A DNA stretch of 64,000 nucleotides from Thermofilaceae archaeon (GCA_025057995.1 JANXEW010000001.1:403327-467326); one strand, 5' to 3'. Counted from the first letter of the stretch, positions 8,396 through 16,877 are shown. The notes: generated by a model from the sequence alone, not told the origin. Translations and numbers: made by a program.

Positions 8396-8874
8396 CCGGC
8401 AGGCGAGTCAATCGATCGTCGAAGTCACAAGTGTGTCCTAGCCCGGCTCCCCCTTTCTTCCAGCGAACCGTTGGACTATAGTGTATACCAGAGATACTGC
8501 ACGGTTGACCCCAGGTCTTCACTTTCCTCGTATCGCTCATCAAAGCGTAGTGGTGGGTAGACTTTAGGAGAAGCAATGCTTGAAAACGCCCTACTTTTTC
8601 ATTTCTTCTCTACTAGCCTTGTCTCTAGCCTCTAGCTTTCTAGAGCTAGTCATGTGTCCAAAACTTCTATAGCAAGCTGAAAAACTTCAAACGGTTTAAA
8701 CTCCTACACATGGATCCATTATCAATTCTTCCGTGAACTCATGAAAGAGGACACGTTGAAGGTCTACGAGGTTTCAACTTTAAGGACAGGCTATTCACAA
8801 GGAAGCACAATCAACTCATCTTATCACATCAATAATAAAAGATGTAATATTCTCTACGCTTTACGTACTACAAA
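8396..8874. other. 479-bp intergenic region without a convincing gene
   Basis: The short ORFs here look non-coding (low-complexity, no conserved pattern, partly antisense to the GH35 3' end). Two inverted repeats stand out: AACCGT/ACGGTT near 8465-8504 and the perfect hairpin CTCTAGCTTTCTAGAG near 8630-8645. The first 50 bases also contain AGCCGG/CCGGCT. I found no tRNA, C/D or H/ACA signature. The region separates convergent genes, so the hairpins may act in transcript ends. Confidence 0.4.
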
Positions 8875-11800
8875 TTACCTACCAGTAGACAGTTTTAGAG
8901 AAGCTAAGGGGTGGACGTGGAAGGTCTCGATGGTTAAGGATGTGATGCTCGCTTTGTCGCTGACTACGTGTACCATTACGGTTACGCTGTTCTCCCCTTC
9001 TCTAATGAGAGGTTCAGGAATATAGAAGTCTGTCTGTGGCCCCTCGCTAACGAACCTGCCGATAAACTGTCCGTTGAAGTAGAGGAGCATTCTTACTCCT
9101 TTCGCTTCAACCTTCAATTTTAGAGGGGCGGCTACTCTAGTCCCGGGTTTCACTGTGAACGTACCTTTAAGCCAAACTAAACTGGCTTCCATATTCATTA
9201 AGTCGAGTGGAAGGCTTGTGGGAATCCAATCTTTAAGTTCGGTTTTCTCCTTGTACCAGCCGCCGGCTAAGCCTAAGGTTCCGGCTGCAACTTTCCAGTC
9301 TCCTTTTACCTCTAGCCTATACACTTTAACTTTAACGTTTCCACGCGGCAGCCATTCACCAGCTAACGCTAACTCGTTCTCACCTTCAGTTAAGTGATCC
9401 GTAATATCGACTGGACCTAGGTAGACGCCAAGGAACCTCTTATTGACGAAAAGCAACGCTCGCGTGGTGAAGGTGAGAATATATCGTCCCTCCTTCTTTT
9501 CCAAGTTAAGTTTTTTAACGTAAAGCCCACCTCCATCAATAGTTTCAACTATTTCACCTTTCTTTTCCAGCTGAGGGTCTTTAAGAAGCTCGAGAAGAGG
9601 CTTCGGGTCGTTTAAGAACTGTGTGAAGCTAAAATCCCTCCCGTAGGGGATTGTGAAGCGTACGCGCAACCAGCCTTTAAGCTCCTCTTCACGAATCTTT
9701 CCAAGGTAAACGCCACCTATTATGCCGTTAGGCACGAAGAGTTGACCGTCGTTCGGATGACCCGTCGACTCCAATAAAACTACAAGCTCGTTAACCCCTT
9801 GCTTCAATGCCTTTGAAGCGTCCACCTCTAAGCTGTGGTAAACGGACGCTAGCGGGACTCCATTTAAGACGGCGCTCGCGAAATCGTTAAAGTAACTGAT
9901 GTAGAGAGTTTTATCCCCTACAATGTCCTCTGCCGTCGAATTGAACCTTATCAAGTAGGTCGCGTAACCGTTATCGAGGATTCCTATTCTCTCAAGCGGA
10001 GTACTAGGTTCAACGTCTCTTCCAACGAGATACCCGTCCTCACGCTTTAAAAACAAACCTACCGCATTTATAGAAGGTCCAGCGGCAGCTGGTGTCAGAA
10101 CCTCTAAACGGTAGAGTTTGTTTACGATCGGAGTTAGAGAGGTTTCAAAACCGTTCAAGAGAGCGCTGGTTAAAGGTTGTAGGGTGTAGATGAGTGCGGG
10201 ACCCGCACTCTTTTCATCCATCTCCATCTCGAGCTCTAGTCCGCTTTCGGTTAGGGAAGCCTTGCCGATAAAGTAGATGTTAGAAATTATTACAAGCGGT
10301 TCTCTAAAGTCGTCGATAAGCCAAGTCCTCCCAGCTCTAAACTTGGAAGTCGCTACTACAGTCATTGTGTAACTACCTCTTTTCAGAACAGTGATCGAGT
10401 CAAAGTCCCCGTGAGTGAACGTAACGACTACCTTGGTATCACCTTTACGTATAACGTTCACCCCGCTGCTAAACTCTATATCCACGACGTCGTCAGCTTC
10501 AACAGCAAATCCTCCTTCCTCACCTGGATTACCGTACAGTACTAGGAGTACATCATTCCCTTTCACTAATTTCAAAAGGGGCTCAGACGCGGTGTAAAGT
10601 AGCTTAAATGGAGTGCCCGGTATCCTATAGTTTAAGATAACGAGTTTAGCGTTTCTAGTTGGAAGAGGTATTGAGCCAGCGTAAGGTACCACTTCATCCC
10701 CGTACTTCAGCTTAACCGTAAGAAGCTGATCGCCGAGGTTTCTTAACACTGTTAAGACGCTACCTTCTTCTCCAACTCTCGAGAAAACTTCAACGTTGGG
10801 CGCTGAGACTTGAACAAATCCTTCAGAAGGTTTCGTCGAAACTAGGAGATCGTTGAAGGTGCGTGTGAAAAGTGCTACCCGCTTAATTGCGTAGTATCTT
10901 TCACGCAAGTATCCCCATTCGCTTATCGCAGCTTCATAGTCATACGTGGTAGTGATGTATTTTCCAGTGTAGTAGCCGGGGTTTGTACCGCCGTGGAACA
11001 TGTAAATGTTAACAGCGTTAACTCCTAGACCGATGGTAGTTTTAATCAAGGTCTCAGTCCAGGAAGCGGGGAAACTGCCTCTACTGGTAGGAAGAGGCGC
11101 ACCGAAAGTCGAGAACCATCCCCCTTCAAGCTCCATGTGCATCTTCGGCATACCAGGTTGCGTTCTCACGTAGCTCCGGACTTTCGCGTCGAAACCTGAT
11201 ATGTCCCAAGGTGAAGGGTAGTCGTCGATGGTGTTTATGATAGTCGTCCCTTCCAAGTGCCAATCCTCGTTAGTGACTATGGGTAGATCGTCGACATGCT
11301 TCCTAGCTAGCTCGTAAAGCTTCAACAGGTAGTTTGCATCACCCCAGAAATACTCGTTCTCCACCTGCACCATAACTACGGAGCCTCCTCTCGTTATCGA
11401 GTGTCTTGTTATGATCGGAAGTACTGTACCGTACCACTTTTCAGTATAGGCTATGTAAGCTGGATCTAGCGACCTTAGGACGGTAGCCTTCGCGTAAAGC
11501 CAGTTGGGGTGCCCCCCACTATCCCACTCCGAGCAGATGTAAGGGCCAGGTCTAGCTATTACGTAGAGACCCAAGGTCTCCGCCTCCCTGATGTAGCCCT
11601 CCAAGTCTCTACTGAAAGCCGAAGACTCGTAGAAACTCTCAGTCAACTCGTCGCCGAAGAGCTTTGCACCCTCGCTCGGTTCATGCCAGTTCCAAGCTAC
11701 GTAGCTTGCTACAGCATTTAAACCCGCGCGCTTCGCTTTCAGGAGCCTGTCAAACCATAGATGCTTCGGGATCCTGAAATAGTGCATTTCGCCGCTAAAC

Positions 11801-11967
11801 AAGAATAACGGTTTACCTTCTACATTGAAGAAGCCGTTTTGCTGTAATATAACCTGTGTCATGGGACCATACCACCTCACACGCAAATATCCAGGGATGA
11901 ATAAAAAGGCTAGCACGATCGCTGAAATTACAACAGCTTCCATAAACTTCTTTCCGAATTCTTGCAC
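8875..11967 (-). CDS. Membrane-anchored GH35 beta-galactosidase
   Basis: An N-terminal uncleaved signal/anchor helix (AVVISAIVLAFLFIPGYL, residues 11-28) places the enzyme outside the cell. The GH35 barrel follows: FSGEMHYFRIP, the proton donor E205 in VQVENEY, the nucleophile E279 in MELEGGWF (five residues before W, as in E-F-Y-T-G-W), and MFHGGTNPGYYTG...ITTTYDYEAAISE. The C-terminal half (about 400-1030) is beta-sandwich, with galactose-binding-like jelly-roll domains. At 1030 residues it is longer than typical bacterial GH35 enzymes. It would release beta-linked galactose from external oligo- or polysaccharides. The start is GTG 11967, 26 bases from a TATA box on the minus strand. Confidence 0.93.
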   Translation of the reverse strand: MQEFGKKFMEAVVISAIVLAFLFIPGYLRVRWYGPMTQVILQQNGFFNVEGKPLFLFSGEMHYFRIPKHLWFDRLLKAKRAGLNAVASYVAWNWHEPSEGAKLFGDELTESFYESSAFSRDLEGYIREAETLGLYVIARPGPYICSEWDSGGHPNWLYAKATVLRSLDPAYIAYTEKWYGTVLPIITRHSITRGGSVVMVQVENEYFWGDANYLLKLYELARKHVDDLPIVTNEDWHLEGTTIINTIDDYPSPWDISGFDAKVRSYVRTQPGMPKMHMELEGGWFSTFGAPLPTSRGSFPASWTETLIKTTIGLGVNAVNIYMFHGGTNPGYYTGKYITTTYDYEAAISEWGYLRERYYAIKRVALFTRTFNDLLVSTKPSEGFVQVSAPNVEVFSRVGEEGSVLTVLRNLGDQLLTVKLKYGDEVVPYAGSIPLPTRNAKLVILNYRIPGTPFKLLYTASEPLLKLVKGNDVLLVLYGNPGEEGGFAVEADDVVDIEFSSGVNVIRKGDTKVVVTFTHGDFDSITVLKRGSYTMTVVATSKFRAGRTWLIDDFREPLVIISNIYFIGKASLTESGLELEMEMDEKSAGPALIYTLQPLTSALLNGFETSLTPIVNKLYRLEVLTPAAAGPSINAVGLFLKREDGYLVGRDVEPSTPLERIGILDNGYATYLIRFNSTAEDIVGDKTLYISYFNDFASAVLNGVPLASVYHSLEVDASKALKQGVNELVVLLESTGHPNDGQLFVPNGIIGGVYLGKIREEELKGWLRVRFTIPYGRDFSFTQFLNDPKPLLELLKDPQLEKKGEIVETIDGGGLYVKKLNLEKKEGRYILTFTTRALLFVNKRFLGVYLGPVDITDHLTEGENELALAGEWLPRGNVKVKVYRLEVKGDWKVAAGTLGLAGGWYKEKTELKDWIPTSLPLDLMNMEASLVWLKGTFTVKPGTRVAAPLKLKVEAKGVRMLLYFNGQFIGRFVSEGPQTDFYIPEPLIREGENSVTVMVHVVSDKASITSLTIETFHVHPLASLKLSTGR

Positions 11968-11988
11968 AAGCGTAAAACCTGATTCACC

Positions 11989-11998
11989 TTAAAATATT
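11989..11998 (-). promoter_or_regulatory. TATA box for the GH35 gene
   Basis: On the minus strand TATTTTAAGG is centred about 26 bases upstream of the GTG start at 11967. It lies back-to-back with the plus-strand promoter of small RNA locus 2, some 40 bases away, so both units share one divergent control region. Confidence 0.55.
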
Positions 11999-12032
11999 CT
12001 CAGTAGAAACCATCTGTAGCCTGACCGAAAAA

Positions 12033-12040
12033 TTTAAATA
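12033..12040 (+). promoter_or_regulatory. Strong BRE/TATA promoter for small RNA locus 2
   Basis: ACCGAAAAA followed by TTTAAATA is a textbook archaeal BRE plus TATA box. The predicted start, 24-26 bases from the TATA centre, falls at 12060-12062, exactly where the terminal stem of the RNA begins. Confidence 0.7.
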
Positions 12041-12060
12041 GGATGTTTCAATTTAAACAT

Positions 12061-12230
12061 GAGGGCAGTCTACCCCAAACAACCCCCGTCGTACGCAACA
12101 CACGCTAATCCCGATGTAAGTGATTCCATTGCGCTCCTCGAACTATGCCGACCGCTGAACGTTAACGTCTTTGCGGTCGGCGAGGGGAACCCCCGCGGGG
12201 GACAGGGGGAAATAGGCTGCCCTCCTGTTT
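12061..12230 (+). ncRNA. Candidate structured RNA 2 (about 165 nt, unknown family)
   Basis: GAGGGCAGTCTA (12061-12072) pairs with TAGGCTGCCCTC (12213-12224) over 12 positions with one G-U. Inside it are C-run/G-run helices (CCCC and CCCCC at 12073-12087 with GGGGG and GGGG near 12197-12209), CGCAA/TTGCG (12094-12133), CTCCTCG/CGAGGGG (12134-12187) and the 9-bp hairpin GCCGACCGC/GCGGTCGGC (12147-12181). A strong promoter fixes the 5' end and CCTGTTTTTCC follows the 3' strand as a likely T-rich terminator. The 63-aa ORF in this stretch is probably spurious. It does not show the conserved 5S, SRP, RNase P or tRNA sequence blocks. A mobile inverted-repeat element is the main alternative. Confidence 0.7.
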
Positions 12231-12288
12231 TTCCTTGCGAAGTCGTTTAAGGGGAAAAGCAGATATAGGTATAGCATCTGCTTGTAGC

Positions 12289-12501
12289 GTGATAAGTCTA
12301 GCCGGGATCTTTCAACTGCTGTTGGCTCTGTTGTTGATTGTTCTCGGGATCATTGTCATAGTCTTCCTAGTTAAGTTGTTCATCGTCCTGCTGCCAGCCG
12401 CTATAGTAGCTCTTATAGTCTGGTTTTTGACGAAGAACGAGCTGTTAGCCGCTATAGCATTCCTCGTCATTGCAGCAATATCTCTCTTTAAACTGTTGTA
12501 G
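12289..12501 (+). CDS. Small membrane protein, unknown function
   Basis: The ORF track begins at a TTG at 12235, close to the terminator of RNA 2; the GTG at 12289 gives a cleaner 70-residue protein, MISLAGIFQLLLALLL. It has two or three hydrophobic helices (residues about 5-30, 31-45, 50-69) broken only by FLVKLF and TKNE, so it is an integral membrane protein. It stops 10 bases before the next gene, whose start has a GGTG site overlapping this stop, suggesting co-transcription. No family is recognised. Confidence 0.6.
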   Translation: MISLAGIFQLLLALLLIVLGIIVIVFLVKLFIVLLPAAIVALIVWFLTKNELLAAIAFLVIAAISLFKLL

Positions 12502-12511
12502 GGTGTCTCGC

Positions 12512-13624
12512 ATGGGTTTACAGTTCTCGGTCGAACGGCTTGAGCCCGATACTTTCAAAGTGGCGGCCATCGAAGGAGGCGTCAACGTAAGCTGGCTTTA
12601 CGTGATCGACGTACTCCTCCATTACAGTTCCGCGAAGGTAAAAGTAGGAGGCGTCGCCGGAGTGTACACGCCTCGAGAGTATAGGGGTAGAGGGTTTTCC
12701 GCTGCCACTCTCCGGTACGCTGTAGAGTGGATGAAGGGTCAAGGCTACCCCCTGACTGCTCTCTTCGGGATCCATGAGTACTACCATAAGTTCGGTTACG
12801 CGACCTTCATGGGTGAGCATACTGTGACGATGAGCTTGAGGGACTCTTCTAGAGTTGAGTCAGAAGACCTAGATTGGGAGATATCCGACGACAGCGGGTA
12901 TTTCAAGGAGGAGATCGCTGGAATCTATGAGACAACCAACGCTCTCTGGATCGGAGCGAGAGTTAGAGACCCCTCTACTTGGCCGGGCTTTAGAAAAGGG
13001 GTCTCGTGGGAGCATCCGGCTAAACCGTTAGTGTTGAAGAGCTCCGGGAGGGTTGTCGCATATGCTGCGTTCGAAAGGTGGCCGAGCCCGGAAGAGCTGC
13101 TTGTCGCAGAGGTTGGAGCGAAGGGCCATAGCGTAGAGCTCTACAGATCTCTTCTCAAGGTCCTTTACAAACTAGCCCTCGAGGAGCGTAAGAGCCACAT
13201 AAAGGTTCACGCGCCTCCCGACCATCCTTTCACGCGATTAGCCAAAGTTTACGGCTGTACCGTCGAAAGCTTCTACCCGTGGAGCGGGGGCGGTATGGCT
13301 CGTGTAACCAGGCTGAGAGAACTACTTGAAGCCATAAGGCCAGAGCTTGAGTTGAGGTCGAGAGACTTGGAAGGGTGTGTGACGATAAGGACGGGGGGAG
13401 AAGAGGTTACGTTAAGGTGCCGTAGAGGAGACGTGGACATCGAAGAGGGAGGTTCTTCAACGAATATCGTAGAGCTAGACCCGGGCGAAGCCGCCCAACT
13501 GGTATTAGGCTACAGTGACTTCGTCAGGATGCAGAGCAGGTCCAAGGCGCAGGGTAGCTTGAAAATCTTATCAACGCTTTTCCCAAGCGGAGAACCTTAC
13601 GTGTGGCAGCCGGACAGGTGGTAG
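12512..13624 (+). CDS. Two-domain GNAT N-acetyltransferase (Eis-like)
   Basis: I start at ATG 12512 (MGLQFSVERL), not the ORF-track ATG at 12470, because GGGTG lies 7 bases upstream and the extra 14 residues overlap the previous gene. The N-terminal GNAT fold shows the acetyl-CoA motif GVYTPREYRGRGFSAATLRYAVEWM and then FGIHEYYHKFGYATF. A second GNAT-like half follows, and the last 100 residues resemble an SCP2-like domain (VTIRTGGEEVTLRCRRGDVDIEEG), which is the Eis/COG4552 plan. Substrates in archaea are unknown; Eis proteins acetylate amines such as aminoglycosides or lysines. Confidence 0.85.
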   Translation: MGLQFSVERLEPDTFKVAAIEGGVNVSWLYVIDVLLHYSSAKVKVGGVAGVYTPREYRGRGFSAATLRYAVEWMKGQGYPLTALFGIHEYYHKFGYATFMGEHTVTMSLRDSSRVESEDLDWEISDDSGYFKEEIAGIYETTNALWIGARVRDPSTWPGFRKGVSWEHPAKPLVLKSSGRVVAYAAFERWPSPEELLVAEVGAKGHSVELYRSLLKVLYKLALEERKSHIKVHAPPDHPFTRLAKVYGCTVESFYPWSGGGMARVTRLRELLEAIRPELELRSRDLEGCVTIRTGGEEVTLRCRRGDVDIEEGGSSTNIVELDPGEAAQLVLGYSDFVRMQSRSKAQGSLKILSTLFPSGEPYVWQPDRW

Positions 13625-13649
13625 ACGGCCGTATATTTTATAAAAAGAG

Positions 13650-15305
13650 ATGAGGCGTCCCTGCATGGATCCTGAGGGTTTCGTAGTCCTAGTGGCTATG
13701 GAGATCCATCTCGACAACTTGCCTACCTACGCTGGCGGTTTGGGGCTTCTAGCTGGGGACCTCTTGTTCTCAGCTGCAGACTTGAACTACCCCATGGTTG
13801 GAGTTACGCTGCTTCACGACAAGGGCTACGTTTGGCACGATGTAAGCCAGGGTAAAGTCATCGACCACGAGGAACCTTACAACCCTCTTGAACATTGTGA
13901 AAAACTCGACTTGAAGCTTAGGCTTGAGCTTAAGACAACCCCCATACACCTTTCTGTTTGGCGTTACAACGTTAAAGGGATACGAAGGGAAGTACCAGTC
14001 TATCTTCTAGACGCGAACGTGCCGGAGAACCCTCCTCAACTCCGGTCATTAACGTCACGGGTGTACATTGAAAGCAGTTGGGGGGAGAGGCTATTGAAAG
14101 AGCTCATCCTAGGGTTGGGAGCACTACAGTTGGTTGAGAAGCTTAGGTTGCCCGTCTCAAAGTTTCACCTCAATGAAAGCCACGCAGGTTTTCTTGCGGT
14201 GGAGTTAATTAAGAGGAGCGGTAACTTGATGGACGTAAAACGGAAGGTGGTCTTTACTACTCATACTCCTCTCCCCCACGGCCACGAGGAGTTCGAATAC
14301 AACCTTGTTGAGAAACACTACGAAGTTCCACAAGTAGTTAAGGAGGTTAGCCCAGGTAAGCTTAAGATGACTAGATTGCTTGAAGCAGTCTCAGGCTACT
14401 ACAACTGCGTCTCCCACAAGTTCAGCCTGGTACACAGACTCATCTTCCCCGGATCCGATCCCGAGTACATAACGAACGGCGTACACCACGTCAGATGGGT
14501 GTACAGTAGAGTGGCAGACTTCTACGACGAGAGGCTGCCCGGTTGGAGGGAGGAGCCTGGAAAGTTAACTTACGTAGTAGCCCAACCTTTAGAAAAGGTT
14601 TTAGCTGTGAAACGTGCTTGTAAGACAGCGTTAGTTGAGTACGTCAACAGCTGGGCATACTCTAATGGAACCTTCCAAGCCAGGGCGTTTACGGTAGCCG
14701 CCAGGAGGAGGATTACAGGCTACAAACGTTTAACGTTAATTCTCCAAGACTTGGAGCTACTAGAGGAGTTGGCTAAAAAACATGGTTTACAGCTGGTTTT
14801 CAGCGGTACTGTACATCCCGCGGATGGAAGCGGTAGAGGGGAGCTCTCCAAGATTCTAGATTTGGCTTCAACGCTCAAGCATGTGAAAATAGCGTTCATC
14901 GGAAAACGTGGTGTTAACCTTGAGAAACTTGTAGCAGCGGGCAGTGATCTGTGGCTTCACACGCCTAGACCGCCGTTCGAGGCTTGCGGGACGAGTTGGA
15001 TGCGGGCAGCCCTCAACCTCACGCCGACTCTCGCTTCAAGGGACGGGGGAGTACTTGAGGCTATAGTGGATGGCCACAACGGATGGCTGTTCGGCAGGAA
15101 CGTCATGCTGCCCAACGAGCCATTAGATGATAAAGAGGAAGCTGGAGACATGTACGCGAAGCTGAAGGAGGCTATTGAACTCTATTATAGTAATCCTAAA
15201 GCTTACGCGTTAATTTGCGCTAGGAGTACCGCGACCATAGCTCCCTACTTTAACAGCCATAGGGCTCTTCTCGAGTACGTAGCTAGGGCCTACGTTCAGC
15301 CATGA
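13650..15305 (+). CDS. GT35 alpha-glucan phosphorylase-like protein lacking the PLP lysine
   Basis: The family fits from end to end: LPTYAGGLGLLAGDLLFSAADL, HLNESHAGFLAVEL, TTHTPLPHGHEEF, ITNGVHHVRW, the phosphate-site motif RRRITGYKR and EACGTSWMRAALN. In glucan phosphorylases the last motif reads GTGNMK or GTSxMK, and that lysine forms the Schiff base with pyridoxal phosphate; here it is R452. The enzyme may therefore not be a classical PLP phosphorylase. At 551 residues it is short, as archaeal members are. The ATG at 13650 is in the ORF track, but TATATTTTATAAA at 13632-13644 would place a leaderless start at the in-frame ATG 13665 (MDPEGFVVL), which I find more likely. It overlaps the next gene by ATGA. 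Confidence 0.85.
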   Translation: MRRPCMDPEGFVVLVAMEIHLDNLPTYAGGLGLLAGDLLFSAADLNYPMVGVTLLHDKGYVWHDVSQGKVIDHEEPYNPLEHCEKLDLKLRLELKTTPIHLSVWRYNVKGIRREVPVYLLDANVPENPPQLRSLTSRVYIESSWGERLLKELILGLGALQLVEKLRLPVSKFHLNESHAGFLAVELIKRSGNLMDVKRKVVFTTHTPLPHGHEEFEYNLVEKHYEVPQVVKEVSPGKLKMTRLLEAVSGYYNCVSHKFSLVHRLIFPGSDPEYITNGVHHVRWVYSRVADFYDERLPGWREEPGKLTYVVAQPLEKVLAVKRACKTALVEYVNSWAYSNGTFQARAFTVAARRRITGYKRLTLILQDLELLEELAKKHGLQLVFSGTVHPADGSGRGELSKILDLASTLKHVKIAFIGKRGVNLEKLVAAGSDLWLHTPRPPFEACGTSWMRAALNLTPTLASRDGGVLEAIVDGHNGWLFGRNVMLPNEPLDDKEEAGDMYAKLKEAIELYYSNPKAYALICARSTATIAPYFNSHRALLEYVARAYVQP

Positions 15306-15862
15306 CTTGTATAGGAGCTGGAAACCTTCTCTACGCCCGTTTCTTCAATGAACCTCTTCTAGCGAAACTATTCAAAAACAGGGAATATATTTGTGAATTC
15401 TTCCAGTTGATCGTTAAACTCGCACGCAGGAACTTCTTCACGCTCGCCTGCCTTCGCTACGGTTCTGAAATCGCGGCAGCCGCCATCTACGTTTCAGAGA
15501 TTCGTCCCTCAGTTCACGTTCTCGAGTTAGCCAAGCTACTAGCGGGCTTTTCCCCGAGGGTGTTAGTATCCTTCCCTTCACAAGCGAGGGAGTTCTTGAA
15601 TTACTTCAAGGCTATACGGGATTTGAAACCTCGTTGCCACCTTCTCTTTATAGCCTCAGCTTACAAAGGGAGAGGTTACGGTTCTAAACTTTTGAAGTTA
15701 GTAGAGGATTGTTGCGCTAAGACTGGCTATAATTGGATCGTTCTAGATGTTTACCTCCGCAATCCAGCTCTACACTTTTACTTGAAGAGAGGCTATAAGC
15801 CGATCACTTTAGTGAAGTGGTGGGGAGTCGCTTACGTAGTGATGGCTAAGAGGTTGAAGTAG
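15302..15862 (+). CDS. GNAT-family N-acetyltransferase
   Basis: The C-terminal half carries the GNAT acetyl-CoA signature, LLFIASAYKGRGYGSKLLKLVED, followed by the family's last helix and strand, YLRNPALHFYLKRGYKPI. The 186-residue length is normal. The ATG overlaps the stop of the phosphorylase-like gene (ATGA), so the two are translationally coupled, but no functional link is obvious. The acceptor substrate is unknown. Confidence 0.85.
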   Translation: MTCIGAGNLLYARFFNEPLLAKLFKNREYICEFFQLIVKLARRNFFTLACLRYGSEIAAAAIYVSEIRPSVHVLELAKLLAGFSPRVLVSFPSQAREFLNYFKAIRDLKPRCHLLFIASAYKGRGYGSKLLKLVEDCCAKTGYNWIVLDVYLRNPALHFYLKRGYKPITLVKWWGVAYVVMAKRLK

Positions 15863-16029
15863 AGTTACGCTAGTCAGTTCATAACGTTAACGTAATTATA
15901 TAGAGAACGTGATTCGTATTTGGTTGTTTCTAAGTTAAAAACATCGTAGAAGGCGTCTTGAGTTAGATGCTTCTCCCGGAGAGGTTACTTTCGTGATCTT
16001 TACATGTTTTCAATCCCGCTTTAAGAGTG

Positions 16030-16049
16030 GTATTACCGTCAGGTAATAC
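16030..16049. promoter_or_regulatory. Palindromic operator in front of vapBC
   Basis: GTATTACC-GTCA-GGTAATAC is a perfect 8-bp inverted repeat with a 4-base spacer that runs into the start of the TATA region (ACTTAAAAAT, 16048-16057). Its position over the BRE/TATA is what is expected of an autorepression site bound by a VapB dimer or VapBC complex. Confidence 0.6.
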
Positions 16050-16077
16050 TTAAAAATGTTTACGATTGGGTAGACCC

Positions 16078-16305
16078 GTGGGGAAAGTCGTCGTTTCCGC
16101 TAAGATCGAGAGGGAGCTGTACGAGAAGGTCAAAAGATACAAGATTCCGGTTAGCGTCGTCATCAGAAGAGCTTTAGAAGAAGAAGTCGCTCGCGTTGAA
16201 GAGAAGGAGGTTGAAGTTGCTCTTGAGAAAGCTGGGAGAATACTAGAGAAAGTACCTAGGGGCGAGTTTGTAGAGATCATCAGGTCAAGCCGAGAGGAAA
16301 GATGA
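16078..16305 (+). CDS. VapB-like antitoxin
   Basis: The 75-79 residue protein has a short beta strand (KVVVSAKIERELYEKVKRYKIPVSVVIRRALEEEV), typical of ribbon-helix-helix (CopG-like) antitoxins, then an acidic, charged C-terminal tail that would wrap the toxin. The ORF track starts at TTG 16066; the GTG at 16078 is 26 bases from the TATA centre and gives MGKVVVSAK, so I prefer it. It overlaps vapC by ATGA. The upstream palindrome is the likely autoregulatory site. Confidence 0.82.
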   Translation: MGKVVVSAKIERELYEKVKRYKIPVSVVIRRALEEEVARVEEKEVEVALEKAGRILEKVPRGEFVEIIRSSREER

Positions 16306-16745
16306 AGTTTCTATACGACGCATCCGCTCTGTTGAACTTGTTGAGAGAGCTTAAGGCTGACGCGAGAAGCGTGCTTAAAGGACACTACATACTCTCGTTG
16401 ACAAAGTATGAAGTGGGTAACGCTGTGTGGAAGGAGGCGTGCCTTAGAAGAAGGCTCAGCGTAGAAGAGGCTGAGGAGCTTTTAAGGTTGCTTAACGTCG
16501 TATACAAACTCCTTGATGTAGTTGAACCATTCGATTGGGACCTTGTATTAAAAGTCGCATGCGCCCTAGAAGTGACGGTGTACGATTCAGCTTACATAGT
16601 CACGTCGATTGAACGGGGTTTTACACTAGTTACCGATGACGAAAAACTTAGACGTAAATCCGAGTCTAGCTCACGGCATTTGAAGGAGCTACTGGGTAGA
16701 GAACCATTAATCTTATGCAGCGAGGATGTTGCCAAGTTACGATAA
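16302..16745 (+). CDS. vapC: VapC-like PIN-domain ribonuclease toxin
   Basis: The PIN-domain acidic residues are visible: D6 in FLYDASAL, the glutamate in SLTKYEVGNAVWKE, the aspartate in TVYDSAYIVTS and those in LVTDDEKLRR. VapC toxins cut tRNA or rRNA and are held by VapB. The 147-residue length is standard, and the ATGA overlap with the antitoxin secures the start. Hyperthermophilic archaea often carry many such pairs; the target cannot be read here. Confidence 0.9.
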   Translation: MKFLYDASALLNLLRELKADARSVLKGHYILSLTKYEVGNAVWKEACLRRRLSVEEAEELLRLLNVVYKLLDVVEPFDWDLVLKVACALEVTVYDSAYIVTSIERGFTLVTDDEKLRRKSESSSRHLKELLGREPLILCSEDVAKLR

Positions 16746-16844
16746 ACGCTCCTAACAGCCGTCCGCACTGGGCCTCTCATGATCCTACAGTTGAGGCGAA
16801 GCTTGATGTAAGTAAGAACGTCTAACAAAATAATTACGGGCTTT

Positions 16845-16877
16845 TAAGGGGTTTTCCCCCACCGGGTCTTTAGACCT
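16845..16877 (+). terminator. Tandem small hairpins between vapC and nurA
   Basis: GGGGTTTTCCCC and, a few bases on, GGTCTTTAGACC are two short perfect hairpins in the 244-bp gap after vapC. They may mark a transcript end or a small RNA; no ORF is present. The exact role is a guess. Confidence 0.3.

Noticed and set aside
8741-9025. 94-aa plus-strand ORF at the GH35 3' end
   Set aside because: Most of it is antisense to the GH35 C-terminus and it looks non-protein-like.
12061-12225. Locus 2 as 5S rRNA, SRP RNA or RNase P RNA
   Set aside because: Length and conserved blocks do not match: no CGAACCxGGAAGUUAAG, no SRP domain loops, no clear CR-I/CR-V. The RNase P test is the weakest, so Infernal should confirm.
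12059-12250. 63-aa ORF over structured RNA locus 2
   Set aside because: Its start lies at the RNA's 5' end, the translation is low-complexity, and the stems explain the sequence better.
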